Below are positions 12,361-19,344 of a DNA stretch of 26,161 nt, one piece after another. This DNA comes from Candidatus Peregrinibacteria bacterium CG11_big_fil_rev_8_21_14_0_20_46_8 (lineage in GTDB: Bacteria; Patescibacteriota; Gracilibacteria; UBA1369; UM-FILTER-53-11). The stretch's first letter is position 1. Every line of letters starts with the position of its first letter. The position numbers and the translations under genes are program-made. The stretch is taken from the NCBI GenBank assembly GCA_002796025.1, contig PCVQ01000003.1, forward strand, positions 69,134 through 95,294. Reading direction: 5' to 3'. The notes under the pieces were generated by a model. That model ran no database searches, was not told the DNA's origin, and was given only the letters and a program-made list of their open reading frames with translations.

Positions 12361-13035
12361 ATGGAAGCACCTCCCCAAGGTATTGTTCTGACTGATACGG
12401 CAGATAAGATAGATCTCCTACGTGAGCAATTTCATATGCTTGCTCTGTCGCGGGTGGAGGTGCCGGCATCCGATGCATACATCGAAAGTAGCCGCATCAT
12501 CCAAAAAGTTATTTCTGGAATTTTTGGATTAGCATTCATTCTTATTCTCTTGCTCGTCACTTTGCTTTTGTTTTTACCCGACGATGATGTGCCGATCGAT
12601 CCTTCGCTTTCTGCAAGTGGTGGTGTACGTATCGGATTAGATAGAAATTCGTGGCTGCCGCCTCTGCTCCCGCCGCCACCGCCGCCGCCACCCCCGCCGC
12701 CACCGCCACCTCCGCCTCCATGCGAAGGTACGAGAATCGGTCAGGGGGGAGGTGCAATCCTCCTCGATGATGGTGCAGGACTCATGATTCCATCCGGCGT
12801 GCTCTCTTCTGTGCAGTGTATTCGTTTTGAACGCGTTGCGGAAGGGGTGGCCACTGATCGTTATCATATTGGATCAACCCAAAAAGAATTTTCCAGCCCA
12901 ATACTTCTTGTTATTCCCTATAAGGAAATTCGAAATTTGAAAATGGTGCTTCATACGGATTCTGGGCGTGTCGAGCTGCCCTATACTGTTGATAAGAAAA
13001 CAATGAAGGTGCATGTGCAAGTGGATGCGCTGTGA
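12361..13035 (+). CDS. Membrane protein with 17-proline linker and ZU5-like extracytoplasmic domain
   Basis: The 224-aa protein has a cytoplasmic N-terminus (1-46), one membrane helix (about 47-72), a short acidic spacer, a run of 17 consecutive prolines (104-120), and a C-terminal domain (121-224). The C-terminal pattern GGGAILLDDGAGLMIPSGVL...FSSPILLVIPY resembles ZU5-type beta domains (GG.v.l.dG..l.iP.gal), which is an inference from pattern only. The proline run would form a rigid rod holding the domain away from the membrane, and its translation should depend on EF-P. I chose ATG 12361 because the -10 box is eight bases upstream; the earlier GTG at 12325 is in the promoter. The unknown role is probably at the cell surface. 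Confidence 0.75.
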   Translation: MEAPPQGIVLTDTADKIDLLREQFHMLALSRVEVPASDAYIESSRIIQKVISGIFGLAFILILLLVTLLLFLPDDDVPIDPSLSASGGVRIGLDRNSWLPPLLPPPPPPPPPPPPPPPPPCEGTRIGQGGGAILLDDGAGLMIPSGVLSSVQCIRFERVAEGVATDRYHIGSTQKEFSSPILLVIPYKEIRNLKMVLHTDSGRVELPYTVDKKTMKVHVQVDAL

Positions 13036-13044
13036 TCTTCACGT

Positions 13045-13050
13045 TATACT
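13045..13050 (+). promoter_or_regulatory. -10 box (TATACT) of the NIF3-insert-like gene, leaderless type
   Basis: TATACT ends eight bases before ATG 13059 and could drive this gene together with mutS-mutL. Confidence 0.5.
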
Positions 13051-13058
13051 GCGCATAC

Positions 13059-13391
13059 ATGAGCGAAGCGAAATACTGCAAAGTTGTTGTGTTTATACCG
13101 GAAGCATATGCCGATAACATTCGTGAGGCACTTGCTGCAGCCGGTTGCGGCAAGCTTGGAAAGTACGATTCATGTACTTTTTCTACAAAGGGTGTCGGCC
13201 GTTTTCGTCCACTGGAAGGTGCAAATCCTGCAATAGGAAAAATAGGCAATCTAGAGGCAGTTGAAGAAGAGCGCATTGAGGCACTTTGTGGAAAGGGGAA
13301 AATTGATGAAGTTTTAGCGGCAATAAAAAAAGTGCATCCATATGAGGAGCCGGCCGTCGAATTTTATTCGTTATTGCATCATCCACAATAA
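13059..13391 (+). CDS. Stand-alone NIF3/YqfO insert-domain (CutA/PII-like) protein
   Basis: The 110-aa protein aligns, from memory of the family, with the domain inserted in the middle of bacterial NIF3 proteins such as YqfO: KVVVFIPEAYADNIREALAAAGCGKLGKYDSCTFST, then GRFRPLEGANPAIG, then VEEERIE and AAIKKVHPYEEPAVEFY. The insert has a CutA/PII-like fold and an undefined ligand. The metal-binding NIF3 halves are absent, so this is a free-standing version. The start follows TATACT by eight bases. The stop is four bases before the mutS start, suggesting co-transcription and translational coupling with mutS. Confidence 0.85.
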   Translation: MSEAKYCKVVVFIPEAYADNIREALAAAGCGKLGKYDSCTFSTKGVGRFRPLEGANPAIGKIGNLEAVEEERIEALCGKGKIDEVLAAIKKVHPYEEPAVEFYSLLHHPQ

Positions 13392-13395
13392 ACAT

Positions 13396-16017
13396 ATGGC
13401 AAAAGTAACTCCAATGATGAGTCAGTATTTGAAGATTAAGGAAGAGTATCGTGATGCGCTTCTCTTGTTTCGCCTGGGTGATTTTTATGAGCTCTTTTTT
13501 GATGATGCGATTGAAGTTTCGCGCCTGTTAAGTTTAACGCTTACAAAGCGTCACGAGACGCCGATGTGCGGCGTGCCGCATCATGCACTTGACCGGTATC
13601 TAGGACGCCTTACGCGGGCCGGTAAAAAAGTTGCAATTTGCGAGCAGGTTTCGGATCCCAATTTACCTGGAATTGTGCAGCGTGAAGTGGTGCGCGTGGT
13701 TACGCCTGGTACAACATTTGATGAGCATGTTTTAGATAATAAGGCGAATAATTTTACTATGGCGCTTATTTTGGAGCCACATATCGCACTCGCTTATGCC
13801 GATATTACTACCGGGCTTTTTTATATTGCAGCGCCAAAAAATCTTCACGAGCTTCGCGATGAGCTTGCACGGATTAGTCCGGCAGAATGTGTTGTAGATG
13901 CAGCACTGCAGGATGTTCCTGAATTTTTGTCGCAGTATGATTCATTGCCGGTATTTCCGCATCAGTCGTGGCGGGAGCCGGTCGAATTTTTGAGTACGCA
14001 TTTTGGTGTAAAAGATTTAAAAGGTTTTGGTCTCGATACCACTTCGCCTGCCGGTAAAGCTATGGCACAAGCCGCCGCGCTGCTTTTGGATTATTTGCGC
14101 GAAACTCAAAAAAGCGAGTTGCCGCATCTGCGCGCTCCTAAAATTATTGAGTGTAGTGATTATTTAATTTTGGATGAGACTGCGGTGCGCAATCTTGAAT
14201 TAATTCGCAGCTTGCGCGATGGTACGCGCGAGGGTTCGCTATTGAACGTTATTGATGCAACACAGACTTCAATTGGCGGACGCACGCTGCGGCACTGGCT
14301 TTTGCATCCGCTAAATAGTGAGGAAAAGATAACCGCGCGTCTCGATGCTGTAGAAGAAATTATTGCAACACGTGAGTTGTGTCAGAAGCTGCCGGAGATT
14401 TTAAAATCAGTTTTAGATTTGGAGCGCTTAATGGCTCGGCTGGTAGTCGGAACCGGAAATGCCCGCGATATGCTCGGCATTGCGCACTCACTTCAAGCGC
14501 TCACTCCCATCATTAGTCTTTTGGAAACTGCACGCGCTCAAATCTTTGTAGATATGCACACACGATTATTAAAATGTGCAGAAGCGCTTGCGCCGTTTTA
14601 TACCGAAATACTTGCAGCGATTGTTGAAAATCCTCCGCTCTCTGTGCGCGACGGCGGTATGCTCCGCAAGGGATACAATAACGAGCTGGATGAACTTATG
14701 CAGATAAGCAGCGAAGGGAAAAGTATTATTCAAAAAATTCAAACTGATGAAATCGCACGCACCGGAATCCAGTCGCTTAAAATTCGTTATAACAATGTTT
14801 TCGGATACTTTATTGAAATTACTAAATCAAACGTAAAAAATGTTCCGGAAAACTATATTCGCAAACAGACGCTCGCAAATAGTGAGCGCTATATAACACC
14901 GGAATTAAAAGAGTACGAAGAGAAGGTGCTTGGTGCAGAAGAAAAGATGAAGGAGCTTGAATATCGGTTATTTGTGCAATTGCGCGAAAAGGTTAAAGAG
15001 CATACTCCTGCGATTCAAGAAGTTGCCGGTGCCTTCGGTACGCTCGATGCACTCTATTCGCTGGCTCATATTGCGCAGCAGGGCGGACAGCATAATTTCG
15101 TAAGGCCTTGCCTTGGTTCGGCGGGAAGCGAGTTGGAAATTATAAACGGACGTCATCCGGTAGTAGAGACCATGCCAGGCGCGCGCTTTGTGCCGAACGA
15201 TTCCGTATTGCATTCCCAGCAGCGCGTCGTGCTGCTCACCGGCCCGAATATGGGTGGAAAGAGTACGTGGCTTAGGCAGACGGCAATCATTGCGTTGTTG
15301 GCTCACATTGGAAGTTTCGTGCCGGCAGATTCTGCGAAAATTCCGCTGATCGACCGGATTTTTACCCGTGTCGGGGCGAGCGATAATCTTGTACACGGTC
15401 AGAGTACCTTTATGGTCGAGATGCAAGAGACGGCACAGATTTTGCACTATGCTACAGAGCACAGTTTAATTATTTTGGATGAGATTGGGCGCGGAACTTC
15501 TACATATGACGGCGTCTCACTTGCGTGGTCGATTTTAGAATTTATTCACGATACGCTGCGTGCAAAGACGCTTTTTGCGACCCACTACCATGAACTTATT
15601 GCCGTTGCAGACCGCTTGCCGCACGCCGCAAATTTTAGCGTTGGTGTGCGCGAAGAAAAAGATAAGGTAGTGTTTTTGCATCGGGTGCAGGAAGGTCCGG
15701 TGAGTAAAAGTTATGGAATCGAAGTCGCACGTCTAGCCGGTGTGCCGGCTGCGATTACAGAAAAAGCAAAGGCGATTTTGCGAGATTTGGAAGAGGAAGT
15801 TGTAGATAAAGCCGTTGCGTTGCGCGCTGCGGAAACTATTCGAAACGAAGACCAGTTAAGCTTCTTTGATGAGCGCCACCGCCGAGGCGGGGCAGGCACG
15901 GCGCGAGCCGAGCTTATAAATAAACTCGAAGAGTTCGATGTTAATGCCATGACTCCGCTCGATGCACTTAATGCGCTTCACGAACTGAAAGCAGCTTCTA
16001 TGACCAAGAAAATATAA
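13396..16017 (+). CDS. mutS: DNA mismatch repair protein MutS
   Basis: The 873-aa protein has the full MutS1 domain order. The mismatch-reading motif Phe30-Tyr31-Glu32 (GDFYELFF) is present, with MCGVPHHA in domain I, core and lever domains, and an ATPase with Walker A GPNMGGKST (616-624) and Walker B LIILDE (Asp695-Glu696) followed by GRGTSTYDG and the ATHYHEL motif. A C-terminal helix-turn-helix (TPLDALNALHELK) completes it. It recognises mispairs and recruits MutL. A GC-rich repeat element (15876-15897) is inserted in frame at about residues 827-834, in the flexible linker between QLSFF and the C-terminal domain. The start at 13396 gives the family N-terminus TPMMSQYLKIKEEY. The stop overlaps the mutL start (TAATG). 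Confidence 0.98.
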   Translation: MAKVTPMMSQYLKIKEEYRDALLLFRLGDFYELFFDDAIEVSRLLSLTLTKRHETPMCGVPHHALDRYLGRLTRAGKKVAICEQVSDPNLPGIVQREVVRVVTPGTTFDEHVLDNKANNFTMALILEPHIALAYADITTGLFYIAAPKNLHELRDELARISPAECVVDAALQDVPEFLSQYDSLPVFPHQSWREPVEFLSTHFGVKDLKGFGLDTTSPAGKAMAQAAALLLDYLRETQKSELPHLRAPKIIECSDYLILDETAVRNLELIRSLRDGTREGSLLNVIDATQTSIGGRTLRHWLLHPLNSEEKITARLDAVEEIIATRELCQKLPEILKSVLDLERLMARLVVGTGNARDMLGIAHSLQALTPIISLLETARAQIFVDMHTRLLKCAEALAPFYTEILAAIVENPPLSVRDGGMLRKGYNNELDELMQISSEGKSIIQKIQTDEIARTGIQSLKIRYNNVFGYFIEITKSNVKNVPENYIRKQTLANSERYITPELKEYEEKVLGAEEKMKELEYRLFVQLREKVKEHTPAIQEVAGAFGTLDALYSLAHIAQQGGQHNFVRPCLGSAGSELEIINGRHPVVETMPGARFVPNDSVLHSQQRVVLLTGPNMGGKSTWLRQTAIIALLAHIGSFVPADSAKIPLIDRIFTRVGASDNLVHGQSTFMVEMQETAQILHYATEHSLIILDEIGRGTSTYDGVSLAWSILEFIHDTLRAKTLFATHYHELIAVADRLPHAANFSVGVREEKDKVVFLHRVQEGPVSKSYGIEVARLAGVPAAITEKAKAILRDLEEEVVDKAVALRAAETIRNEDQLSFFDERHRRGGAGTARAELINKLEEFDVNAMTPLDALNALHELKAASMTKKI
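15876..15897 (+). repeat. GC-rich element copy inside mutS
   Basis: These 22 bp match 3345-3366 in the AlkD-like gene at 20 of 22 positions and contain the same CCGCC/GGCGG inverted arms. They encode HRRGGAG in the MutS C-terminal linker. Confidence 0.85.
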
Positions 16018-17741
16018 TGCCAAAGATTCAAAAACTTCCGGATATTTTAATTAGCCAAATTGCAGCGGGCGAAGTGGTTGAGCGCCCGGCTTCGGTGGTT
16101 AAAGAGCTTTTGGAAAACAGCATCGATGCCGGTGCCACTCGCATTGAATTAGAAGTAGAGCAGGGAGGTGATATTTTAATCGCGCTGCGCGACGACGGTT
16201 GCGGTATGCATCCCGAGGATGCACTTGCCTCGTTTCAGCGTCATGCAACCAGTAAAATTCGCGCGCTCGATGACCTGCAGGCGATTGGAACATTTGGATT
16301 TCGTGGCGAAGCCTTGGCTGCAATTGCATCGGTAGCACAAGTTGTTTTAAGAACGCGCACAAAAGAAGATGAAGCAGGATTTGAGGTGCGAATAGACGGA
16401 GGTAAGCTTCAGGATAAGGGGACGATCGGCTGTCCGCCAGGCACCGAAATTATTGTGCGGAACTTGTTTTTTAATACGCCGGCGCGCAAAAAATTTCTTA
16501 AGAGATCGTCTACGGAGCTCGCGCATATTGCGGCCGAAGTTCAGGCAGCTGCTCTCGTGCATCCAAAAGTTGCATTCCGTTTGATGAGTGATGGCAAGAT
16601 AATTATCGACGTGTCGGCGCACGAAAAGGTACAGCAGCGTATTGCTGCAATACTCGGCACACAATTTTCACAAGAGCTGCAAGCAGTACTCGCTGCACAG
16701 GATACTCTTACTATCAGCGGGTTTATTGCGCATCCTGGTTCGAGTTTGTCTTCGCGCCGCCGCCAATTTTTATTTGTGAATAAGCGTCCCATTACCGATG
16801 CAGCGATTGCGCGTGCTGTAATGCATGCATATGGCTCGCGTCTTCCGGCACGCACCTTCCCGTCCTTTGTTCTTTTTCTTGAAGTAAATCCAAATATTGT
16901 CGATGTAAATGTGCATCCCCGAAAGCTTATGGTTAAGTTTCACGATACCGGCAAAGTATACCGGGCAGTGCATGCTGCAGTTACCCATGCTTTAGAAGAG
17001 CGTCAGCGTGAGACCATTGGAAAGTTACAGAACGTTTCTTCATTTGGTAGCATTGCGCCGCAAAAGCAGGCCGTACAAGATGCGATGAACTTTTCACAAG
17101 AGTTTGCACACGGCACACATGAAGATAAATTCAAGCGTGAGCGCGATCATGAACTCAAATCCGAATTCAGCACGCCCACTATCCTCACGTATATTGCCGA
17201 TTCATATATTGTGGTGCGCGATACTGACGGCATCTCATTTATAGATCAGCATGCCGCACATGAGCGTGTAACATATGAACGTTTAAAGCGTGCCTTCGAT
17301 GAGCGTAAGCCCCAATCACAGCCGCTTCTTTTGTCACTCCAACTTGAATTAAGCGCCGATGAGCTTGCATTAATTCGTGCGGCGCAGCCGCTTCTTGAAC
17401 AGCTTGGTTTTGAATTTGATCACTGGAGTGGCAATACTATTGTGGTGCAGGCATGTCCGGCACAGATTGCTCATGAGAAGCTCGAAACTATTATTCGCGA
17501 TGTTATTGCTGAGGTGCGGGAAGATAGCGGTCCGCTTCAAGAAAAAATCTCGCCTGAGCGTATGCTTAAATCGCTTGCCTGTAAGTCGTCGGTTACGTTT
17601 GGTATGCCGCTGACGCCACATGAGCAAGAGGCCCTGTTGCGCGATCTGGCCAACACGCCGAATAGCGCAACCTGCCCGCACGGCCGGCCAACCAAAGTAC
17701 TTATGACTTTTAAAGAGTTGCGAAATAAATTTTACCGGTGA
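16017..17741 (+). CDS. mutL: DNA mismatch repair protein MutL (endonuclease type)
   Basis: The 574-aa protein has an N-terminal GHKL ATPase domain: ELLENSIDAGAT, LRDDGCGM, FGFRGEALAAIASV and NTPARKKFLK. A linker is followed by a C-terminal dimerisation/endonuclease domain. The metal-binding motif DQHAAHERVTYE begins at Asp410, and ACKSS plus CPHGRP (Cys553) complete the site. This marks the nicking MutL of organisms without MutH. The start codon overlaps the mutS stop (TAATG), indicating translational coupling. Length is typical for a compact MutL. The next gene has its own promoter. Confidence 0.98.
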   Translation: MPKIQKLPDILISQIAAGEVVERPASVVKELLENSIDAGATRIELEVEQGGDILIALRDDGCGMHPEDALASFQRHATSKIRALDDLQAIGTFGFRGEALAAIASVAQVVLRTRTKEDEAGFEVRIDGGKLQDKGTIGCPPGTEIIVRNLFFNTPARKKFLKRSSTELAHIAAEVQAAALVHPKVAFRLMSDGKIIIDVSAHEKVQQRIAAILGTQFSQELQAVLAAQDTLTISGFIAHPGSSLSSRRRQFLFVNKRPITDAAIARAVMHAYGSRLPARTFPSFVLFLEVNPNIVDVNVHPRKLMVKFHDTGKVYRAVHAAVTHALEERQRETIGKLQNVSSFGSIAPQKQAVQDAMNFSQEFAHGTHEDKFKRERDHELKSEFSTPTILTYIADSYIVVRDTDGISFIDQHAAHERVTYERLKRAFDERKPQSQPLLLSLQLELSADELALIRAAQPLLEQLGFEFDHWSGNTIVVQACPAQIAHEKLETIIRDVIAEVREDSGPLQEKISPERMLKSLACKSSVTFGMPLTPHEQEALLRDLANTPNSATCPHGRPTKVLMTFKELRNKFYR

Positions 17742-17755
17742 GTTTACAAAAAAAC

Positions 17756-17784
17756 TTGCATTTTCTCAACAATGCCTTTAGAGT
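17756..17784 (+). promoter_or_regulatory. Promoter of the rpsF-ssb-rpsR operon
   Basis: TTGCAT (17756-17761), a 17-bp spacer and TAGAGT (17779-17784) predict a start near 17791, leaving a leader of about 55 bases before rpsF. Confidence 0.5.
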
Positions 17785-17791
17785 AGCCCTC

Positions 17792-17831
17792 GCTGTTCGT
17801 GTGAACGAACTGTGGGGCCTCTGAGGCCACA
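17792..17831 (+). promoter_or_regulatory. Two-hairpin leader of rpsF
   Basis: GTTCG-TGTGAA-CGAAC is followed by GGCCT-CTG-AGGCC, with TGT/ACA flanks. rpsF leaders in several bacteria bind the S6:S18 complex for autoregulation. The position fits, but I do not see the CCG signature described for that motif, so the identity is unproven. Confidence 0.4.
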
Positions 17832-17846
17832 TATCCAAAGCATATT

Positions 17847-18392
17847 ATGACTACTGCAACTGCACAAAATTCGTACGAACTTATGGTAATCTTCTCTGGT
17901 GATCTCACCGAGTCTGATTTTGCAAAAGAGTTTGATGCAATTAAGAAGCTCGTAAAAGAAAATGGTACCGTTACTCATGAAGAGAAGTGGGGTGTTCGCC
18001 GTTTCCCCTATAAAATTAAGAAGCTCTCTCGGGGTCACTATGGAATTTTAAACTTCTCGACCGATCCGCAGGCACTTGTAGAAATTCGTGATGCTTTGCG
18101 CCTGAATACACTGGTTGTGCGCTCGTTGATTTTGGTTATGCCAAAAGATTATAAGCCAGGAACTCATACCGATGAAGTTATTCCAATGCCGGCAAAAGAT
18201 GAAGAAGAGGAGCAGAAGCGTCCGCACCGAAAGACGGAAGCAGTTGAGAAGAAGCTGCGTCCTGTGGAATCTATTAAGCATGATGCGCCAGAGCCAGTTC
18301 CGGCCATGAGTAAAGAAGAACAGGAGAAGCAGCTTAAAAAAGTTTCTGCAAAGCTCGACGATATTTTGGACGACCCCGATTTGAAATTATAA
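17847..18392 (+). CDS. rpsF: 30S ribosomal protein bS6 with long C-terminal extension
   Basis: Residues 8-103 are a standard bS6 domain: YELMVIFSGDLTE, EEKWGVRRFPYKIKK, GHYGILNF, and the region around LRLNTLVVRSLILV. bS6 pairs with bS18 on the 30S platform. The remaining roughly 78 residues form a charged, low-complexity extension (DEEEEQKRPHRKTEAVEKKLRP and a Lys/Glu/Asp-rich end), much longer than in E. coli. A leader with two hairpins precedes it. The classic rpsF-ssb-rpsR order supports the call. There is no Shine-Dalgarno at the start. Confidence 0.97.
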   Translation: MTTATAQNSYELMVIFSGDLTESDFAKEFDAIKKLVKENGTVTHEEKWGVRRFPYKIKKLSRGHYGILNFSTDPQALVEIRDALRLNTLVVRSLILVMPKDYKPGTHTDEVIPMPAKDEEEEQKRPHRKTEAVEKKLRPVESIKHDAPEPVPAMSKEEQEKQLKKVSAKLDDILDDPDLKL

Positions 18393-18424
18393 TTTTTTCT
18401 TTTTAGTTCAGTAATTTTTATTTT

Positions 18425-18898
18425 ATGCGTAGTGTTAACAAAGTAATTCTTATTGGAAATTTAACTCGCGATCCTGAGATGCGCGAGACATCAAGCGGAC
18501 AAAAGATTGCAACTTTCGGGTTGGCAACGAACCGCGATTGGATGACTAAGGATGGACGCAAACAACAATCTGCTGAATTTCATGAGTTAGTTGCTTGGGC
18601 AAAACTTGGTGAGATTTGTCACACATATCTTAAAAAAGGAAAATTGATCTATGTTGAGGGCTATTTAAAGACTCGTGTTCAAGATCTTCCAGATGGTACA
18701 AAGAAATTTCGCACCGAAATCGTTGTACAAGATATGATCATGCTTGATAAACGAGGTGAGCGTGCTGATGAAGAGATTCCAGGTGCACCTACAAAATCGA
18801 GTCACGATCTTGATCTCGATGAAGAGATTCCAGGCATTGCTTCTGCGCCTCGTTCTTCGGAGCAAAGCGGTGAGGAAGAAGATCTTTTTGAGGGATAA
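18425..18898 (+). CDS. ssb: Single-stranded DNA-binding protein
   Basis: The 157-aa protein has an OB fold (1-107: NKVILIGNLTRDPEMRETSSG, FGLATNRDW, EFHELVAW, GKLIYVEGYLKTR) and a disordered acidic tail. The tail ends EEEDLFEG, a variant of the usual DDDIPF protein-docking tip. The linker carries two copies of DEEIPG (residues 115-120 and 132-137), encoded by a 17-bp direct repeat. SSB coats single-stranded DNA in replication and repair and would recruit partners such as PcrA. It lies between rpsF and rpsR, 32 bp after rpsF, without a Shine-Dalgarno. Confidence 0.97.
   Translation: MRSVNKVILIGNLTRDPEMRETSSGQKIATFGLATNRDWMTKDGRKQQSAEFHELVAWAKLGEICHTYLKKGKLIYVEGYLKTRVQDLPDGTKKFRTEIVVQDMIMLDKRGERADEEIPGAPTKSSHDLDLDEEIPGIASAPRSSEQSGEEEDLFEG
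18767..18834 (+). repeat. 17-bp direct repeat in the ssb tail
   Basis: GATGAAGAGATTCCAGG occurs at 18767-18783 and 18818-18834, 51 bp (17 codons) apart and in frame, each encoding DEEIPG. Confidence 0.9.
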
Positions 18899-18918
18899 TT
18901 TTAACTTCCAATTTTTAT

Positions 18919-19134
18919 ATGACTGCAGGCCGATCTAAAAAAATGTGTCCCTTCTGTGAGCAGAAAGTCACGTACATCGATTACAAAAATACGAAGCTTC
19001 TGATCCGATTTATCTCACAGTACGGTCGAATTATTCCAAAGTATTACACTGGAGTCTGTTTGGGTCATCAAAAAATGCTCTCGCGCGCTGTAAAAACTGC
19101 ACGTCAGATGGCGCTGATTGCGTATACCCGGTAG
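18919..19134 (+). CDS. rpsR: 30S ribosomal protein bS18, zinc-ribbon (C+) type
   Basis: The 71-aa protein has the bS18 core: IDYKNTKLLIRFISQYGRIIP, then SRAVKTARQMALIAYTR. Cys10, Cys13 (CPFC), Cys47 and His50 (CLGH) form the CxxC...CxxH zinc set found in C+ S18 paralogs such as one of the mycobacterial copies. It is the last gene of the rpsF operon, 20 bp after ssb, with a terminator 28 bp downstream. If this is the sole S18 of the genome, the organism depends on a zinc-binding S18. Confidence 0.97.
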   Translation: MTAGRSKKMCPFCEQKVTYIDYKNTKLLIRFISQYGRIIPKYYTGVCLGHQKMLSRAVKTARQMALIAYTR

Positions 19135-19161
19135 GTGTTTGACGCAAATATTAACGCTTGA

Positions 19162-19186
19162 ATAGCCTGAATGAGGCTATATTTTT
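19162..19186 (+). terminator. Terminator of the rpsF operon
   Basis: ATAGCC (19162-19167) pairs with GGCTAT (19175-19180) around TGAATGA, followed by ATTTTT. Confidence 0.85.
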
Positions 19187-19199
19187 AGTGTTGGGCAAG

Positions 19200-19291
19200 T
19201 TTTTGCCCGGGCAAAAAATCGCCAAATGTAATTTTTGTTGTTTCGGTGTCGTCGGCAACGCGTTGCTCACATTTTTGAAATGGAGTACTCC
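19200..19291. promoter_or_regulatory. Palindrome-rich region upstream of the VirB6-like cluster
   Basis: Three perfect palindromes lie in 92 bp: TTTTTGCCCGGGCAAAAA (19200-19217), GCAACGCGTTGC (19255-19266) and GGAGTACTCC (19282-19291). The first can also compete with GGGCAA (19193-19198) for an alternative hairpin. They may be operators or mRNA/termination structures. No gene is credible here. Confidence 0.5.
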
Positions 19292-19312
19292 CTTCCTCAA
19301 GAGGTCTTTTTC

Positions 19313-19321
19313 TGGTAAGAT
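19313..19321 (+). promoter_or_regulatory. Extended -10 promoter of the VirB6-like cluster
   Basis: TGG-TAAGAT (19313-19321) predicts a start near 19328, about 17 bases before ATG 19345. No convincing -35 is present. Confidence 0.35.
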
Positions 19322-19344
19322 AATAAGATTTAATTTAAGTTGCT

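Noticed and set aside
12557..12867. Minus-strand frames rich in Arg/Ala/Gly opposite the polyproline gene
   Set aside because: They are antisense readings of the CCN codon run.
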